A stretch of DNA of 64,000 bases from Craspedostauros australis (lineage: Eukaryota > Bacillariophyta > Bacillariophyceae > Mastogloiales > Achnanthaceae). Of the stretch, positions 50,948 through 64,000 are shown in pieces (positions within the stretch are counted from its first letter, which is position 1; each line of letters starts with the position of its first letter). Under the pieces are notes generated by a model that did not search any database, was not told where the DNA came from, and saw only the letters and a program-made list of their open reading frames with translations. The translations under genes were made by a program, and so were the position numbers. The stretch spans positions 372,001-436,000 of the forward strand of contig JAMXDE010000044.1 in the NCBI GenBank assembly GCA_026770025.1, in the 5' to 3' direction.

Positions 50948-53900
50948 TAGAAGTCGTTCTGGCGTGGTCGGCCTTTTGGCTCGTTGTTTGCGGGCGACTA
51001 TGAAGCCTTCGAGGCAACCTTGAATGCAAGGGATAGTCAGTGAGTTATTATGATTATTCAGATGGTCGATCAGATGATCTGCGTGGTCATGGCGAATCAT
51101 TTCTGATGTAGATGCCGTCGCCATCCCACTGCAACTCTCTAGATCACCGAGGCGGCGCCTGAATCCACATGACGCCTGTGTGTCGGCATCATTGCAGTTG
51201 TGCACACATCTCAAAATGTGAGCGGACTCAAGTCCACGACTGTTCCCAAGCTGGACTCAGACCTGGACAAAAAGAAATACCGATCGGTCAGTTCGCGCCA
51301 AAAGCATCGGGCCACATCCTCAGTGCGCCGAGAATGTGCGCATCCTCCAACGCATGATCCTTCGTGGGGCCATGCTCCTATGCGACAATCATCGATCGAC
51401 AATGCTCAACCAAAGACGTTCAGTCTCCCAAGTAATTCGATCACTGGACGCTATCCTATCAGACTCAATTTTCAGCATATCAACACATCCGTTTGGTTTC
51501 TCATCCGTTTCACTGAGCACACACACACACACACTCCTCGCACTTGCCCGCGGTGTATGGCAATTATCAGACCATCAGCTTCCGCACCTCAGTCAACTAG
51601 TCATAAACCCAAGTAGCTGTATTCTAAGACCGCGATCTATCACATAGTAGTCGGATCATTTGGGGGGTACCAGCTACATACACTTTTGATCCGCTGCATC
51701 ATGCGGTTACGTTCCAGGTCATTGGTACGTATGTGCCTACGGACATGCAATTCAGAGGACTACGTTGTGACCTTGAGGACCAACTCCAACCATTCGCGGC
51801 ATGCAATGCAATAGCCACGCTACGAACACTCGACCACGTATTCGTTACTTTTGGAATGCGGTTCACAAGAAACAACCAGACGGACCAAGGAACAACGCCA
51901 ACAGCACAAAAGAATGAAGTTATGCTTTCGCGGCGACGGCCACCAATCCCATGATCATTGCGAGCCCATGCAATTGAAGTATGATCGGTCGTGACACATT
52001 GCGATCTCGCTGCAGATTCCATTTTTCACAGCCGGCACATATTCAAGGACACGGAGAGCACCATCCGCATCATCCCCGCAACAAGAGTAATAAATAGGCT
52101 TCCGCAAGAGAGCTGCTGTCCATTTTCCTGCTATACTCAGCTTGCTGCCGTGGTTCATGGTGATTGCAGTCTCAGCCATTTCGTGTTTTGCATGATATTT
52201 TGCAGGGAATATGAACTAGCGTTTTGCTCCACAAGAAACAAAAAATGACGAGTCAATGGTTCAGCTGGCCCGTGGCACATTTTTTTTGGCCCGTCTGAAC
52301 TCCAACCTGTGAAGTGACGTCGCTCACTTTTTGCCGCTTTGGAAGTGCGCGCCAGTCGCTGCCGATCGTTTTACTCTCCATGCTTGGGTGCACTCGTCTC
52401 TCACCCATGGAACCGTCCTGCCAGGTGCGTGCATGGCTGCCACAAATGAAAGTTGTACAAATGCTTGGGCTCCTATCACCAACAATAGGTCGTGCGGTGC
52501 TGTTTTCATTTTGTTCCATTTCTCCATTCGAATATTGGTGTTGTCATTGCTGTTTTCGTTCCGTGCTCGGTGCTCCACTTGTGCCATGGAACTATGCAGC
52601 ACATGTGCCAACTTTCTTGTAAAAGGGTGAAAGGCTGATTGATGATTACTTGACTGTCGTCTTCTGATTGCAGCGCGAGAGTGAGCGATGCCCTGCATGC
52701 ACCGTGCGATGGCACGAGATGTCAGCTCTTGATTGTAGTAGAGCGGTGAACGGAACAGGATGACTGATGGCTCTGACGTTGCTGGTCTGATGATCAAAGA
52801 AGGACAACGATGCTGAATGATGTTGTGTCATGCACGAGGATCTGGGAACCGATGTAGAGGGGTTTTCTGAGGCGGCAACAATCCAGAAAGTCCGTGGCGA
52901 AATGGCCTGGATAGCTCATATGTCGCATCCGGCGCATCGCGTGGGAGCAATGGGCAGCTTGAAACGAAGCACTTTTTGAAGGTCAAGACTCGGCCGAAGC
53001 CGGAATAAATCAAGCTCTTCGCAATAGATCAGAATCATGTCGTCTCCGCCGCGAGCACCATCGGCCCACTCACCACAGGATTCAACGGACGGCACCAACA
53101 GCAGACGCGCACATAGCGCAGGTCGCGATATGGGTCGAGCAAACCGCACAGATGTTGCATGAACCGACTGCCTCTGGCACCCTGTTTACGTGGCTGAAGC
53201 GCAGAAGACGCGCTCATCCAACCCCTGCCTAAAATGTAAAGCAGCCGCATACACGACAGCTCGCATACACGACAGCTCGCACATTCACTGAATGCATACA
53301 ACAATCAACAGATTCCGTGCTCCCTTAGTGTCCCGCGCGAAGTTGAGAGGAGGCAAAGGGAAGCGCCTCCAGCGCAGCCCCATAAGAGAGTTTGATTTTT
53401 GCATTATTTGTTTGCTCATGCACGAGGATCTGAAGCTTCAAGGAACATGACAGACGACGTAGGATGATGGAGGGAGTTGCAATTTTCGGGGCGAGGTTGG
53501 TGATGGCACCATTTGTTGATTGGTATCTTTCATCGAGTCCCCAGTCACGGATTACTGACAACTCCATCGACTCTCACAACTTTGCCGTATGCGTTCACAA
53601 AATACGATCGGGCACTGTGCCATGCATGGACGTGGTCGATCGGGACGGCTCGTACTCGCATATGCCCGATGATAGTGCCGATACGCATCAAAGTATTGCT
53701 TGCGTTTTGTTGCTGTAGACTGGCTCAGATCAGCCTACATTGGTGCATCCATCCGTCCGAGAGGCATTGAGGTTGCAGGCTATGCACATGCTGATATGGG
53801 TATGGGTATCCAACCATTCAGGTCTTTGCAGAGGCTTCAGGAGCAGATCAAGGGCGTTGATACACCTATGAGCGCCCCCTCGATACAACACAGTTTGATG

Positions 53901-54229
53901 GACGTCCTGAGATTGATGATTCCAATGGGGATTTGTTCAGATATGGTTCATGTTGGCAGTTCCTGGATGGTGTCACGTGAATGCAAAGTTTGAAGGAGCC
54001 GGTATTCGAAGATGCAAATACAGCAAATAACTACATGGAAAGTGTCCGGGAGAGGTCCAAGGATAAGCTCAAGATGATTTCATTCCTCCAAATTGATCGT
54101 TGCAGTGCAGATATAGGCCGGTTTGACCCACAGTGGCGTTCGACGATCGGTGTCATCGTGTGTACGAGGAACATGAAGGTTTCAACCCCTTACGCAAGAA
54201 AAGAAAGCGTACAAACCCACGGAATATGC
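50948..54229. other. 3.3-kb gap with no supported gene; possible coding relics near 53.5-54.3 kb
   Basis: A CA microsatellite lies at 51517-51533. Plus-strand frames at 53464-53718, 53700-53993 and 53981-54349 succeed one another in different frames and have mixed, non-repetitive composition. They could be a frame-broken relic, but no motif identifies it. The rest shows nothing I can name. Confidence 0.35.
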
Positions 54230-57200
54230 CGACGGAAAGGCATTGGATGGGTCCCGATCGGTTGCATGCCTTCGGACTGGTCATTCCCATGCATGAGTAG
54301 CAAAATCGCGAAACACCGAGGAGCTGAATATTCACCATTGCGTGCATGACCAAATTGGACCGGAGGATCCCATAAATATGCAATGACGGTCTATAACCAC
54401 TCGGAGCGTGCCCATCGGGGACCACACCATGGCCTGCCATCGTTGGTTTGCTTGAGCATCGATGATTTGTATGCACTTCTGGCCAGAACACGATATTCAG
54501 TGGCGCTGAATATTCAGCTTCATGTGTGTGACGAAATTGTGCGGAGGCACGCTTAAATATGCAATGGCGGCCTATAACCACTCGGAACGCACCCATTGGG
54601 GACCATACCATCGTCCTCCATTGTTGGTTTCATCGTGGATCGATCATTCCTATGCACTTCTGTCCAGAACACGATATTCAGTGGCGCTGAATATTCACCT
54701 TCATTTGAATCACGAAATTTTTGACCGGAGGACGCCTTAAATATGCATTGGCGACCTATAACCACTCGGAACGCACCCATTGGGGACCATACCATGGCCC
54801 ACCATCGTTGGTTTGCTCGCGAATCGATTATTCCTATGCACTTCTGTCCAGAACACGATATTCAGTGGCGCTGAATATTCACAGTCATTTGAATCACGAA
54901 ATTTGACCGCAGAACCTCTAAATGTGCAATGACGGCCTATAACCACTCGGAACGCACCCATTGGGGACCATACCATGGCCCACCATCGTTGGTTTTCTTG
55001 CGCATTGATCATTTGTATGTACATCTGGCCAGAACACGATATTCAGTGGCGCTGAATATTCACAGTCATTTGAATCACCAATTTTGACCGGAGGCACGCT
55101 TAAATATGCAATGACGGCCTATGACCAGTCGGAACGCACCCATTGGGGACCATACCATGGCCCACCATCGTTGGTTTTCTTGCGGATCGATCATTCCTAT
55201 GCACTTCTGTCCAGAACACGATATTCAGTGGCGCTGAATATTCACCTTAATTTGAATCACGAAATTTTTGACCGGAGGACGCCTTAAATATGCATTGGCG
55301 ACCTATAACCACTCGGAACACACCCATTGGGGACCATACCATGGCCCACCATCGTTGGTTTGCTCGCGCATTGATCATTCCTATGCAATTCTGGCCAGAA
55401 CACGATATTCAGTGGCGCTGAATATTCACAGTCATTTGAATCACGAAATTTTTGACCGGAGGACGCCTTAAATATGCATTGGCGACCTATAACCACTCGG
55501 AACGCACCCATTGGGGACCATACCATGGCCCACCATCGTTGGTTTGCTTGCGCATTGATCATTTGTATGTACATCTGGCCAGAACACGATATTCAGTGGC
55601 GCTGAATATTCACAGTCATTTGAATCACCAATTTTGACCGCAGGATCCCATAAATATGTAATTACGGTCTATAGCCACTCGGAACGCACCCATTGGGGAC
55701 CATAACATGGCCCACTATCGTTGGTTTTCTTGCGGATCGATCATTCCTATGCACTTCTGTCCAGAACACGATATTCAGTGGTGCTGAATATTCACAGTCA
55801 TTTGAATCACGAAATTGGACGGAGAGACCTCTAAATATGCATTGGCGACCTATAACCACTCGGAACACACCCATTGGGGACCATACCATGGCCTACTATC
55901 GTTGGTTTGCCCGCGCATTGATCATTCCTATGTACATCTGGCCAGAACACGATATTCAGTGGTACTGAATGTTCACAGTCATATGTATCACGAAATTGGA
56001 CGGAGAGACCTCTAAATATGCAATGACGGCCTATAACCACTTGGAACGCACCCACCGGAGACCATACCATCGTCCCCCATCGTTGGTTTGCCCGCGAATT
56101 GATCATTCCTATGTACATCTGTCCAGAACACGATATTCAGTGGCGCTGAATATTCACAGTCATATGAATCACCAATTTTGACCGCAGAACCCCTAAATGT
56201 GCAATGACGGCCTATAACCACTTGGAACGTACCCATTGGGGACCATAACATCGTCCTCCATCGTTGGTTTGCTTGCGAATCGATCCTTTACATGTACATC
56301 TGGCCAGAACACGATATTCAGTGCCTATGAATATTCAACTTCGCGTGTATCACCAAATTTGACCGCAGAACTCCTAAATATGTAATTACGGCCTATAACC
56401 GCTCGGAACGCACCCATTGGGGACCATACCATGGCCCACCATCGTTGGTTTGCTCGCGCATTGATCATTCCTATGCACTTCTGTCCAGAACACGATATTC
56501 AGCGGCGCTGAATATTCACAGTCATATGAATCACCAAATTTGACCGCAGAACTCCTAAATATGCATTGGCGACCTATAACCACTCGGAACGCACCCATTG
56601 GAGACCACAACATGGCCCACCATCGTTGGTTTCATCGTGGATCGATCATTCCTATGTACATCTAGCCAGAACACGATATTCAGTGTTGCTGAATATTCAC
56701 AGTCATTTGTATCACTAATTTTGACCGCAGAACCTCTAAATATGCATTGGCGACCTATAACCACTCGGAACGCACCCATTGGGGACCATAACATGGCCCA
56801 CCATCGTTGGTTTCATCGTGGATCGATCATTCCTATGTACATCTAGCCAGAACACGATATTCAGCGGCGCTGAATATTCACAGTCATTTGAATCACCAAT
56901 TTTGACCGCAGAACTCCTAAATATGTAATTACGGCCTATAACCACTCGGAACGCACCCATCGGGGACCATACCATGGCCTACCATCGTTGGTTTGCCCGC
57001 GCATCGATCATTCCTATGTACATCTAGCCAGAACACGATATTCAGTGGTGCTGAATATTCACAGTCATTTGAATCACGAAATTGGACGGAGAGACCTCTA
57101 AATATGCATTGGCGACCTATAACCACTCGGAACACACCCATTGGGGACCATACCATGGCCCACCATCGTTGGTTTGCTCGCGCATTGATCATTCCTATGT

Positions 57201-60200
57201 ACATCTGGCCAGAACACGATATTCAGTGGTGTTGAATATTCACAGTCATATGAATCACCAAATTTGACCGCAGGATCCCTAAATGTGCAATGACGGCCTA
57301 TAACCACTCGGAACGCACCCATTGCGGACCATACCATCGTCCCCCATCGTTGGTTTTCTTGCGGATCGATCATTCCTATGCAATTCTGGCCAGAACACGA
57401 TATTCAGTGGCGCTGAATATTCACAGTCATTTGTATCACCAAATTGGACCGGAGGACGCCTTAAATATGTAATTACGGCCTATAACCGCTCGGAACGCAC
57501 CCATTGGGGACCATAACATCGTCCTCCATCGTTGGTTTGCCCGCGCATTGATCATTCCTATGTACATCTGTCCAGAACACGATATTCAGTGCCTATGAAT
57601 ATTCACCATCATATGAATCACCAAATTTGACGGAGAGACCTCTAAATATGCATTGGCGACCTATAACCACTCGGAACGCACCCATTGGAGACCACAACAT
57701 GGCCCACCATCGTTGGTTTCATCGTGGATCGATCATTCCTATGTACATCTAGCCAGAACACGATATTCAGTGTTGCTGAATATTCACTGTCATTTGAATC
57801 ACCAAATTTGACCGCAGAACCTCTAAATGTGCAATGACGGCCTATAACCACTCGGAACGCACCCATTGGGGACCATACCATGGCCCACCATCGTTGGTTT
57901 GCTCGCGAATCGATTATTCCTATGCACTTCTGTCCAGAACACGATATTCAGTGGCGCTGAATATTCACAGTCATTTGAATCACGAAATTTGACCGCAGAA
58001 CCCCTAAATGTGCAATGACGGCCTATAACCACTCGGAACGCACCCATTGGGGACCATACCATGGCCCACCATCGTTGGTTTGCTCGCGCATTGATCATTC
58101 CTATGCAATTCTGGCCAGAACACGATATTCAGTGGCGCTGAATATTCACAGTCATTTGAATCACCAAATTTGACCGCAGAACCTCTAAATATGCATTGGC
58201 GACCTATAACCACTCGGAACACACCCATTGGGGACCATACCATGGCCCACCATCGTTGGTTTGCTCGCGCATTGATCATTCCTATGCAATTCTGGCCAGA
58301 ACACGATATTCAGTGGCGCTGAATATTCACAGTCATTTGAATCACGAAATTTGACCGCAGGACTCCTAAATATGCATTGGCGACCTATAACCACTCGGAA
58401 CGCACCCATTGGGGACCACACCATCGTCCCCCATCGTTGGTTTGCCCGCGCATTGATCATTCCTATGTACATCTAGCCAGAACACGATATTCAGTGTTGC
58501 TGAATATTCACAGTCATTTGAATCACTAATTTTGACCGCAGAACCTCTAAATATGCATTGGCAACCTATAACCACTCGGAACGCACCCATTGGGGACCAT
58601 ACCATGGCCCACCATCGTTGGTTTTCTTGCGGATCGATCATTCCTATGCAATTCTGGCCAGAACACGATATTCAGTGGCGCTGAATATTCACAGTCATTT
58701 GAATCACGAAATTGGACGGAGAGACCTCTAAATATGCATTGGCGACCTATAACCAGTCGGAACACACCCATTGGGGACCATACCATGGCCCACCATCGTT
58801 GGTTTGCTCGCGCATTGATCATTCCTATGCAATTCTGGCCAGAACACGATATTCAGTGGCGCTGAATATTCACAGTCATTTGAATCACCAAATTTGACCG
58901 CAGAACCTCTAAATATGCATTGGCGACCTATAACCACTCGGAACGCACCCATTGGGGACCATACCATCGGCCTCCATCGTTGCCTTGCTCGCGCATTGAT
59001 CATTCCTAGGCAATTCTGTCCAGAACACGATATTCAGTGGCGCTGAATATTCACAGTCATTTGAATCACCAATTTTGACCGCAGAACCTCTAAATATGCA
59101 TTGGCGGCCTATAACCACTCGGAACGCACCCATTGGGGACCATACCATCGTCCCCCATCATTGGTTTGCTCGCGCATTGATCATTCCTATGCAATTCTGG
59201 CCAGAACACGATATTCAGTGGCGCTGAATATTCACAGTCATTTGTATCACTAATTTTGACCGCAGAACCTCTAAATATGCATTGGCGACCTATAACCACT
59301 CGGAACGCACCCATGGGGGACCATACCATCGTCCCCCATCGTTGGTTTGCCCGCGCATTGATCATTCCTATGTACATCTAGCCAGAACACGATATTCAGT
59401 GGCGCTGAATATTCACCATCATATGAATCACCAAATTTGACCGCAGAACCTCTAAATATGCATTGGCGACCTATAACCACTCGGAACGCACCCATTGGGG
59501 ACCATACCATCGGCCTCCATCGTTGCCTTGCTCGCGCATTGATCATTTGTATGTACATCTGGCCAGAACACGATATTCAGTGTTGCTGAATATTCACCAT
59601 CATATGAATCACCAAATTGGACCGCAGAACCTCTAAATATGCATTGGCGGCCTATATCCACTCGGAACGCACCCATTGGGGACCATACCATCGTCCCCCA
59701 TCATTGGTTTGCTCGCGCATTGATCATTCCTAGGCAATTCTGGCCAGAACACGATATTCAGTGGCGCTGAATATTCACAGTCATTTGTATCACTAATTTT
59801 GACCGCAGAACCTCTAAATATGCATTGGCGACCTATAACCACTCGGAACGCACCCATGGGGGACCATACCATCGTCCCCCATCATTGGTTTGCTCGCGCA
59901 TTGATCAGTTCTATGTACATCTGGCCAGAACACGATATTCAGTGGTGCTGAATATTCACCATCATATGAATCACCAAATTGGACGGAGAGACCTCTAAAT
60001 ATGCATTGGCGACCTATAACCAGTCGGAACGCACCCATTGGGGACCATACCGTGGCCCACCATCGTTGGTTTGCTTGCGAATCGATCCTTTACATGTACA
60101 TCTGGCCAGAACACGATATTCAGTGTTGCTGAATATTCACAGTCATTTGTATCACTAATTTTGACCGCAGAACCTCTAAATATGCAATGACGGCCTATAA

Positions 60201-62463
60201 CCACTCGGAACGCACCCATTGGGGACCATACCATGGCCCACCATCGTTGGTTTGCTTGCGGATCGATCATTCCTATGTACATCTAGCCAGAACACGATAT
60301 TCAGTGGCGCTGAATATTCACCTTCATTTGAATCACCAAATTTGACCGCAGAACCTCTAAATATGCAATGACGGCCTATAACCACTCGGAACGCACCCAT
60401 GGGGGACCATACCATCGTCCCCCATCGTTGCCTTGCTCGCGCATTGATCAGTTCTATGTACATCTGTCCAGAACACGATATTCAGTGGTGCTGAATAATC
60501 AACTTCGCGTGTATCACCAAATTTGACCGGAGGGACCTCTAAATATGCAATGATGGTATATAACCACTCGGAACGCACCCATTGGGGACCATACCATCGC
60601 CCACTATCGTTGGTTTGCTCGCGCATTGATCATTCCTATACACATCTGGCCAGAACACGATATTCAGTGGCGCTGAATTTCCAACTTCGCGTGTATCACC
60701 AAATTTGACCGGAGGACCCTTTAAATATGCATTGGCGACCTATAACCACTCGGAACGCACCCATGGGGGACCATACCATCGGCCTCCATCGTTGCCTTGC
60801 TCGCGCATTGATCATTCCTATGTACATCTAGCCAGAACACGATATTCAGTGTTGCTGAATATTCACCATCATATGAATCACCAAATTTGACCGGAGAGAC
60901 CCCTAAATATGCAATGACGGTATATAACCACTCGGAACGCACCCATTGGGGACCATACCATCGCCCACCATCGTTGGTTTGCTCGCGCATTGATCATTCC
61001 TATGTACATCTAGCCAGAACACGATATTCAGTGTTGCTGAATATTCACAGTCATTTGTATCACTAATTTTGACCGCAGAACCTCTAAATATGCATTGGCG
61101 ACCTATAACCACTCGGAACACACCCACCGAGGACTATACCGTCGCCCACCATCGTTGGTTTGCTCGCGCATTGACCATTCCTATGCACATCTGGCCAGAA
61201 CACGATATTCAGTGGTGCTGAATATTCACTGTCATATGAATCACCAATTTTGACCGGAGGACGCCTTAAATATGCATTGGCGACCTATAACCACTCGGAA
61301 CGCACCCATGGGGGACCATACCATCGTCCCCCATCGTTGCCTTGCTCGCACATTGATCATTCCTATGTACATCTGTCCAGAACACGATATTCAGTGGTGC
61401 TGAATAATCAACTTCGCGTGTATCACCAAATTTGACCGGAGGGACCTCTAAATATGCAATGACGGTATATAACCACTCGGAACGCACCCATCGGGGACCA
61501 TACCATCGCCCACTATCGTTGGTTTGCTCGCGCATTGATCATTCCTATACACATCTGGCCAGAACACGATATTCAGTGGCGCTGAATTTCCAACTTCGCG
61601 TGTATCACCAAATTTGACCGCAGAACTCCTAAATATGTATTTACGGCCTATAACCACTCGGAACGCACCCATGGGGGACCATACCATCGCCCACCATCAT
61701 TGGTTTGCGTGCGGACCCATCATTTGTATGCACTTCTGTCCAGAACACGATATTCAGTGGCGCTGAATATTCACTGTCATTTGAATCACGAAATTTGACC
61801 GGAGGACGCCTTAAATATGCAATGACGGCCTATAACCAGTCGGAACGCACCCATTGGGGACCATACCAATGCTCACCATCGTTGGTTTGCCCGCGAATTG
61901 ATCATTCCTATGTACATCTGGCCAGAACACGATATTCAGTGGTGCTGAATAATCAACTTCGCGTGTATCACCAAATTTGACCGCAGAACTCCTAAATATG
62001 TAATTACGGCCTATAACCAGTCGGAACGCACCCATATGGGACCATACCATGGCCTACTATCGTTGGTTTGCCCGCGCATTGATCAGTTCTATGTACATCT
62101 GGCCAGAACATGATATTCAGTGTTGCTGAATATTCACAGTCCTATGTATCACCAAATTGGACGGAGAACGCCTTAAATATGCATTGGCGACCTATAACCA
62201 GTCGGAACGCACCCATGGGGGACCATACCATGGCCCACCATCGTTGGTTTGCTCGCGGATCGATCATTCCTATGTACATCTGGCCAGAACACGATATTCA
62301 GTGGTGCTGAATATTCACAGTCATATGAATCACGAAATTGGACGGAGAGACCTCTAAATATGTAATTACGGCCTATAACCACTCGGAACGCACCCATCGG
62401 GGACCATACCATCGCCCACCATCGTTGGTTTGCTCGCGCATTGATCATTTACATGCAAGTCTA
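54230..62463. repeat. 181-bp satellite array (about 45 units)
   Basis: Head-to-tail units, mostly 181 bp, each carry ACCACTCGGAACGCACCCAT, CCATCGTTGGTTTGC, CCAGAACACGATATTCAG and a short palindrome (ATATTCAG and CTGAATAT around a 5-base centre). The first ~115 bp (54230-54345) are a decayed unit and the last ends near 62463. Units differ by a few percent to about 15 percent. A single-unit reading frame recurs on the minus strand but shifts with each 181-bp step and ends in every unit, so it is not a protein. Unit size and head-to-tail order fit a centromeric or heterochromatic satellite. Confidence 0.95.
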
Positions 62464-63785
62464 GAGAGACACATTGGAATGTTTGGTGGAGCCGGGCCAG
62501 TGTTGTCATTGAGCCAATTTCTGCACAATGTTACCAATTTCCGCCACTAGCACTATGCCCCGGACGGCTTAAAGTATTATTCCCACCATTGAGTCTGCTG
62601 GTGCCTTCGGCATGCCTTTTCATCTCACCCTATCGTAGCATACATCATGCGTATAGAGCCTGTGTTCACGTCATTCGTGCACGGTCCAAGCGTTTCAAAA
62701 TCCGCTCGTAGTATTCAAGATGTGTGAACGAACGATTTATCAACTTCATAAACAGTCCCAAGCATGATCAAACCATGTGGCTTTGACGCGACGGAACGCA
62801 CACGCTAATATATCGAGCTTAGAGATATTCAGGGTGACTGAATCGTATCGTGTTTGGTGCGCGTCTGTCTGTCTGGTTGCGAAGTACGTTTCGAACAAAA
62901 CGCAAATGGAAATTCGAAGTTTTCGAAGTCATGCCAGTCTATTTTTACGGTGTGGCCAAACTGCTAAAAAGAGAGTCTGTCGCAGTACATGCTCATGATT
63001 GAGCGTTTTGGTTGTGTGCCACGTCATTTTATCTCGGACTAACTATGGGTTCTTCATGAGATACTATGATTGAGGTTGGAGTTACGGTCGATACCACGAA
63101 GGCATGGTACTTTTCGAAGTGTTGACCCGAAACTTCGAAAAGAAGAGAATGTCCAAATCTCGACACAACTCTGTTTTCTGTTGAAGTCATTTGAGTCAGC
63201 ATCATTCGTGGATGGAAATCAATGATTGCTGTTTCGAGTCTTGGTTGAGACAGAAGACGCTCTGGAAGGAATCTAGAGAGATAAAGCCACGCAAGAAGAA
63301 GATCACGCGTGAAGCACTTGCGCGACGAGCTGACATGGACACGGAGGGAATGGACTTTCTGTCTCTCTCGTCGTTCGTTGCTCTGCCCAACCCGTTCCTG
63401 AGCGATGACAGAGGGACAGTGAGTCAATAGTGCATATAGTATTCCATGAGAACCACGGGCGTACGTACTCCAAGCACGAGTCTTCGACTCCACTCCAAAA
63501 CGCACAGACGAGACATCATCGAGGACCTTGCCGTTTGGTCCAACGCCCAGTGCCGGCGAGTCCTTCGCTGTCACGTGCCTGCTGAAGACCTGTCTCGCAT
63601 CACAGAACGCAGAACATATCCTTCTCCTGCGGCTGTTGCGCGGGGACATCAGCAACTTTGAGTATTCCCTCTCTTTAGAGTTATTTCTCGTATTGACGAC
63701 GATCTTATTGCGATGGCAAAAGCGTTGGTGGCATGGATCGGACAGAAGCAATGCCAATGCCAACACATGACACACCCGCTGCATG
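62464..63785. other. Gap between satellite and ABC transporter gene
   Basis: No firm gene. A plus-strand frame with ATG at 63212 (73 codons, basic, with KPRKKKITREALARRADMD) has a possible GTGAGT donor at 63419 and might be an exon, but no compatible downstream exon was found. The minus-strand frame 63029-63811 overlaps the transporter's 3' end and is likely spurious. Confidence 0.35.
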
Positions 63786-64000
63786 TTACTCTTCGTCGAT
63801 GTTCTGTGCATCGCGGCTCTTCGTCACCATCGCCTTGAAATGTCCGTCTTGCTTTGTCATGAGGTTCTGTGGGGTGTCAAGTTCGGCGATGTGGCCATCG
63901 TCCAGGACCAGAACACGGTCGGAGTCCATGATGGTGTTCAGTCTGTGCGCGATGGTGAGCACTGTGGAATCCTTGAAATTCTCGCGGATCATCTCCTGGA
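63786..64000 (-). CDS. C-terminus of an ABCC-type ABC transporter (partial)
   Basis: The frame enters from the right edge and stops at 63786, so about 71 C-terminal residues are visible. They contain [20 protein letters not shown] with the switch (H-loop) histidine, then [19 protein letters not shown] and QNLM. This is the end of a second nucleotide-binding domain in the ABCC/MRP family, whose members export conjugates, drugs or metal-thiol complexes across membranes, often the vacuolar one. The Walker A, signature and Walker B motifs lie outside the window, so substrate and intactness cannot be judged. Subfamily assignment rests on the [11 protein letters not shown]…LDTPQNLM wording. Confidence 0.88.
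   Translation of the reverse strand, partial: QEMIRENFKDSTVLTIAHRLNTIMDSDRVLVLDDGHIAELDTPQNLMTKQDGHFKAMVTKSRDAQNIDEE

Noticed and set aside
54345..62463. Recurring 60-96-codon open frames, one per satellite unit on each strand
   Set aside because: The unit is 181 bp, not a multiple of three, and each frame ends in a stop within the next unit. They are a by-product of the repeat.
63029..63811. 260-codon minus-strand frame
   Set aside because: It overlaps the 3' end of the ABC transporter in another frame and has no domain character.

Overview
The window is nuclear DNA of a photosynthetic stramenopile, most likely a diatom. The evidence is a short spliced nuclear gene for a PsbW-like photosystem II protein whose leader ends in the ASAF motif of secondary red-plastid targeting, a spliced gene with the diatom-enriched DUF6824 domain, GT-AG introns of 84-328 bp, and transposon families known from stramenopiles (CryptonS-type tyrosine recombinase, PIF/Harbinger). 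No bacterial operon, rRNA, tRNA or CRISPR array was seen.

Layout. 1-11.3 kb: four plus-strand, intronless-looking genes rich in Ser/Asn/Gln/Asp. Three are unrecognised; the fourth (9741-11330) is the ribosome-biogenesis protein neuroguidin/LCP5. 12.2-17.6 kb: a minus-strand secreted or plastid-targeted protein with a SAM-like C-terminus, the PsbW-like gene (two exons, minus) and a plus-strand four-span membrane protein. 19.6-27.8 kb: an accessory block with a minus-strand 822-residue unknown protein ending in a 7-residue repeat, 1.6 kb of tandem arrays (48 bp, then 60/61 bp), and a divergent spliced DDE transposase. 33.3-35.9 kb: a three-exon DUF6824 gene, followed at 37.1-37.6 kb by two exons of an unrecognised gene.

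37.8-42.7 kb: two transposons abut. A 781-bp non-autonomous element (37781-38561) and a 4162-bp autonomous PIF/Harbinger element (38565-42726) share a single ATT between them. The larger one has exact 36-bp terminal inverted repeats, ATT target duplications, a Myb/trihelix-like accessory gene and a convergent DDE transposase. 43.7-44.8 kb holds a decayed coding region. 45.2-47.8 kb is an intact CryptonS-like tyrosine recombinase gene. 48-49.3 kb holds ~0.52-kb direct duplications, and 49.3-50.9 kb a decayed retroelement ORF.

54.2-62.5 kb is a satellite array of about 45 units of 181 bp, each with a short palindrome, with clear trimeric and pentameric higher-order repeats; it is a candidate centromeric or heterochromatic satellite. 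The right edge (63786-64000, minus) is the C-terminus of an ABCC-type ABC transporter. Overall, a conventional gene island on the left grades into transposon- and satellite-rich DNA on the right.
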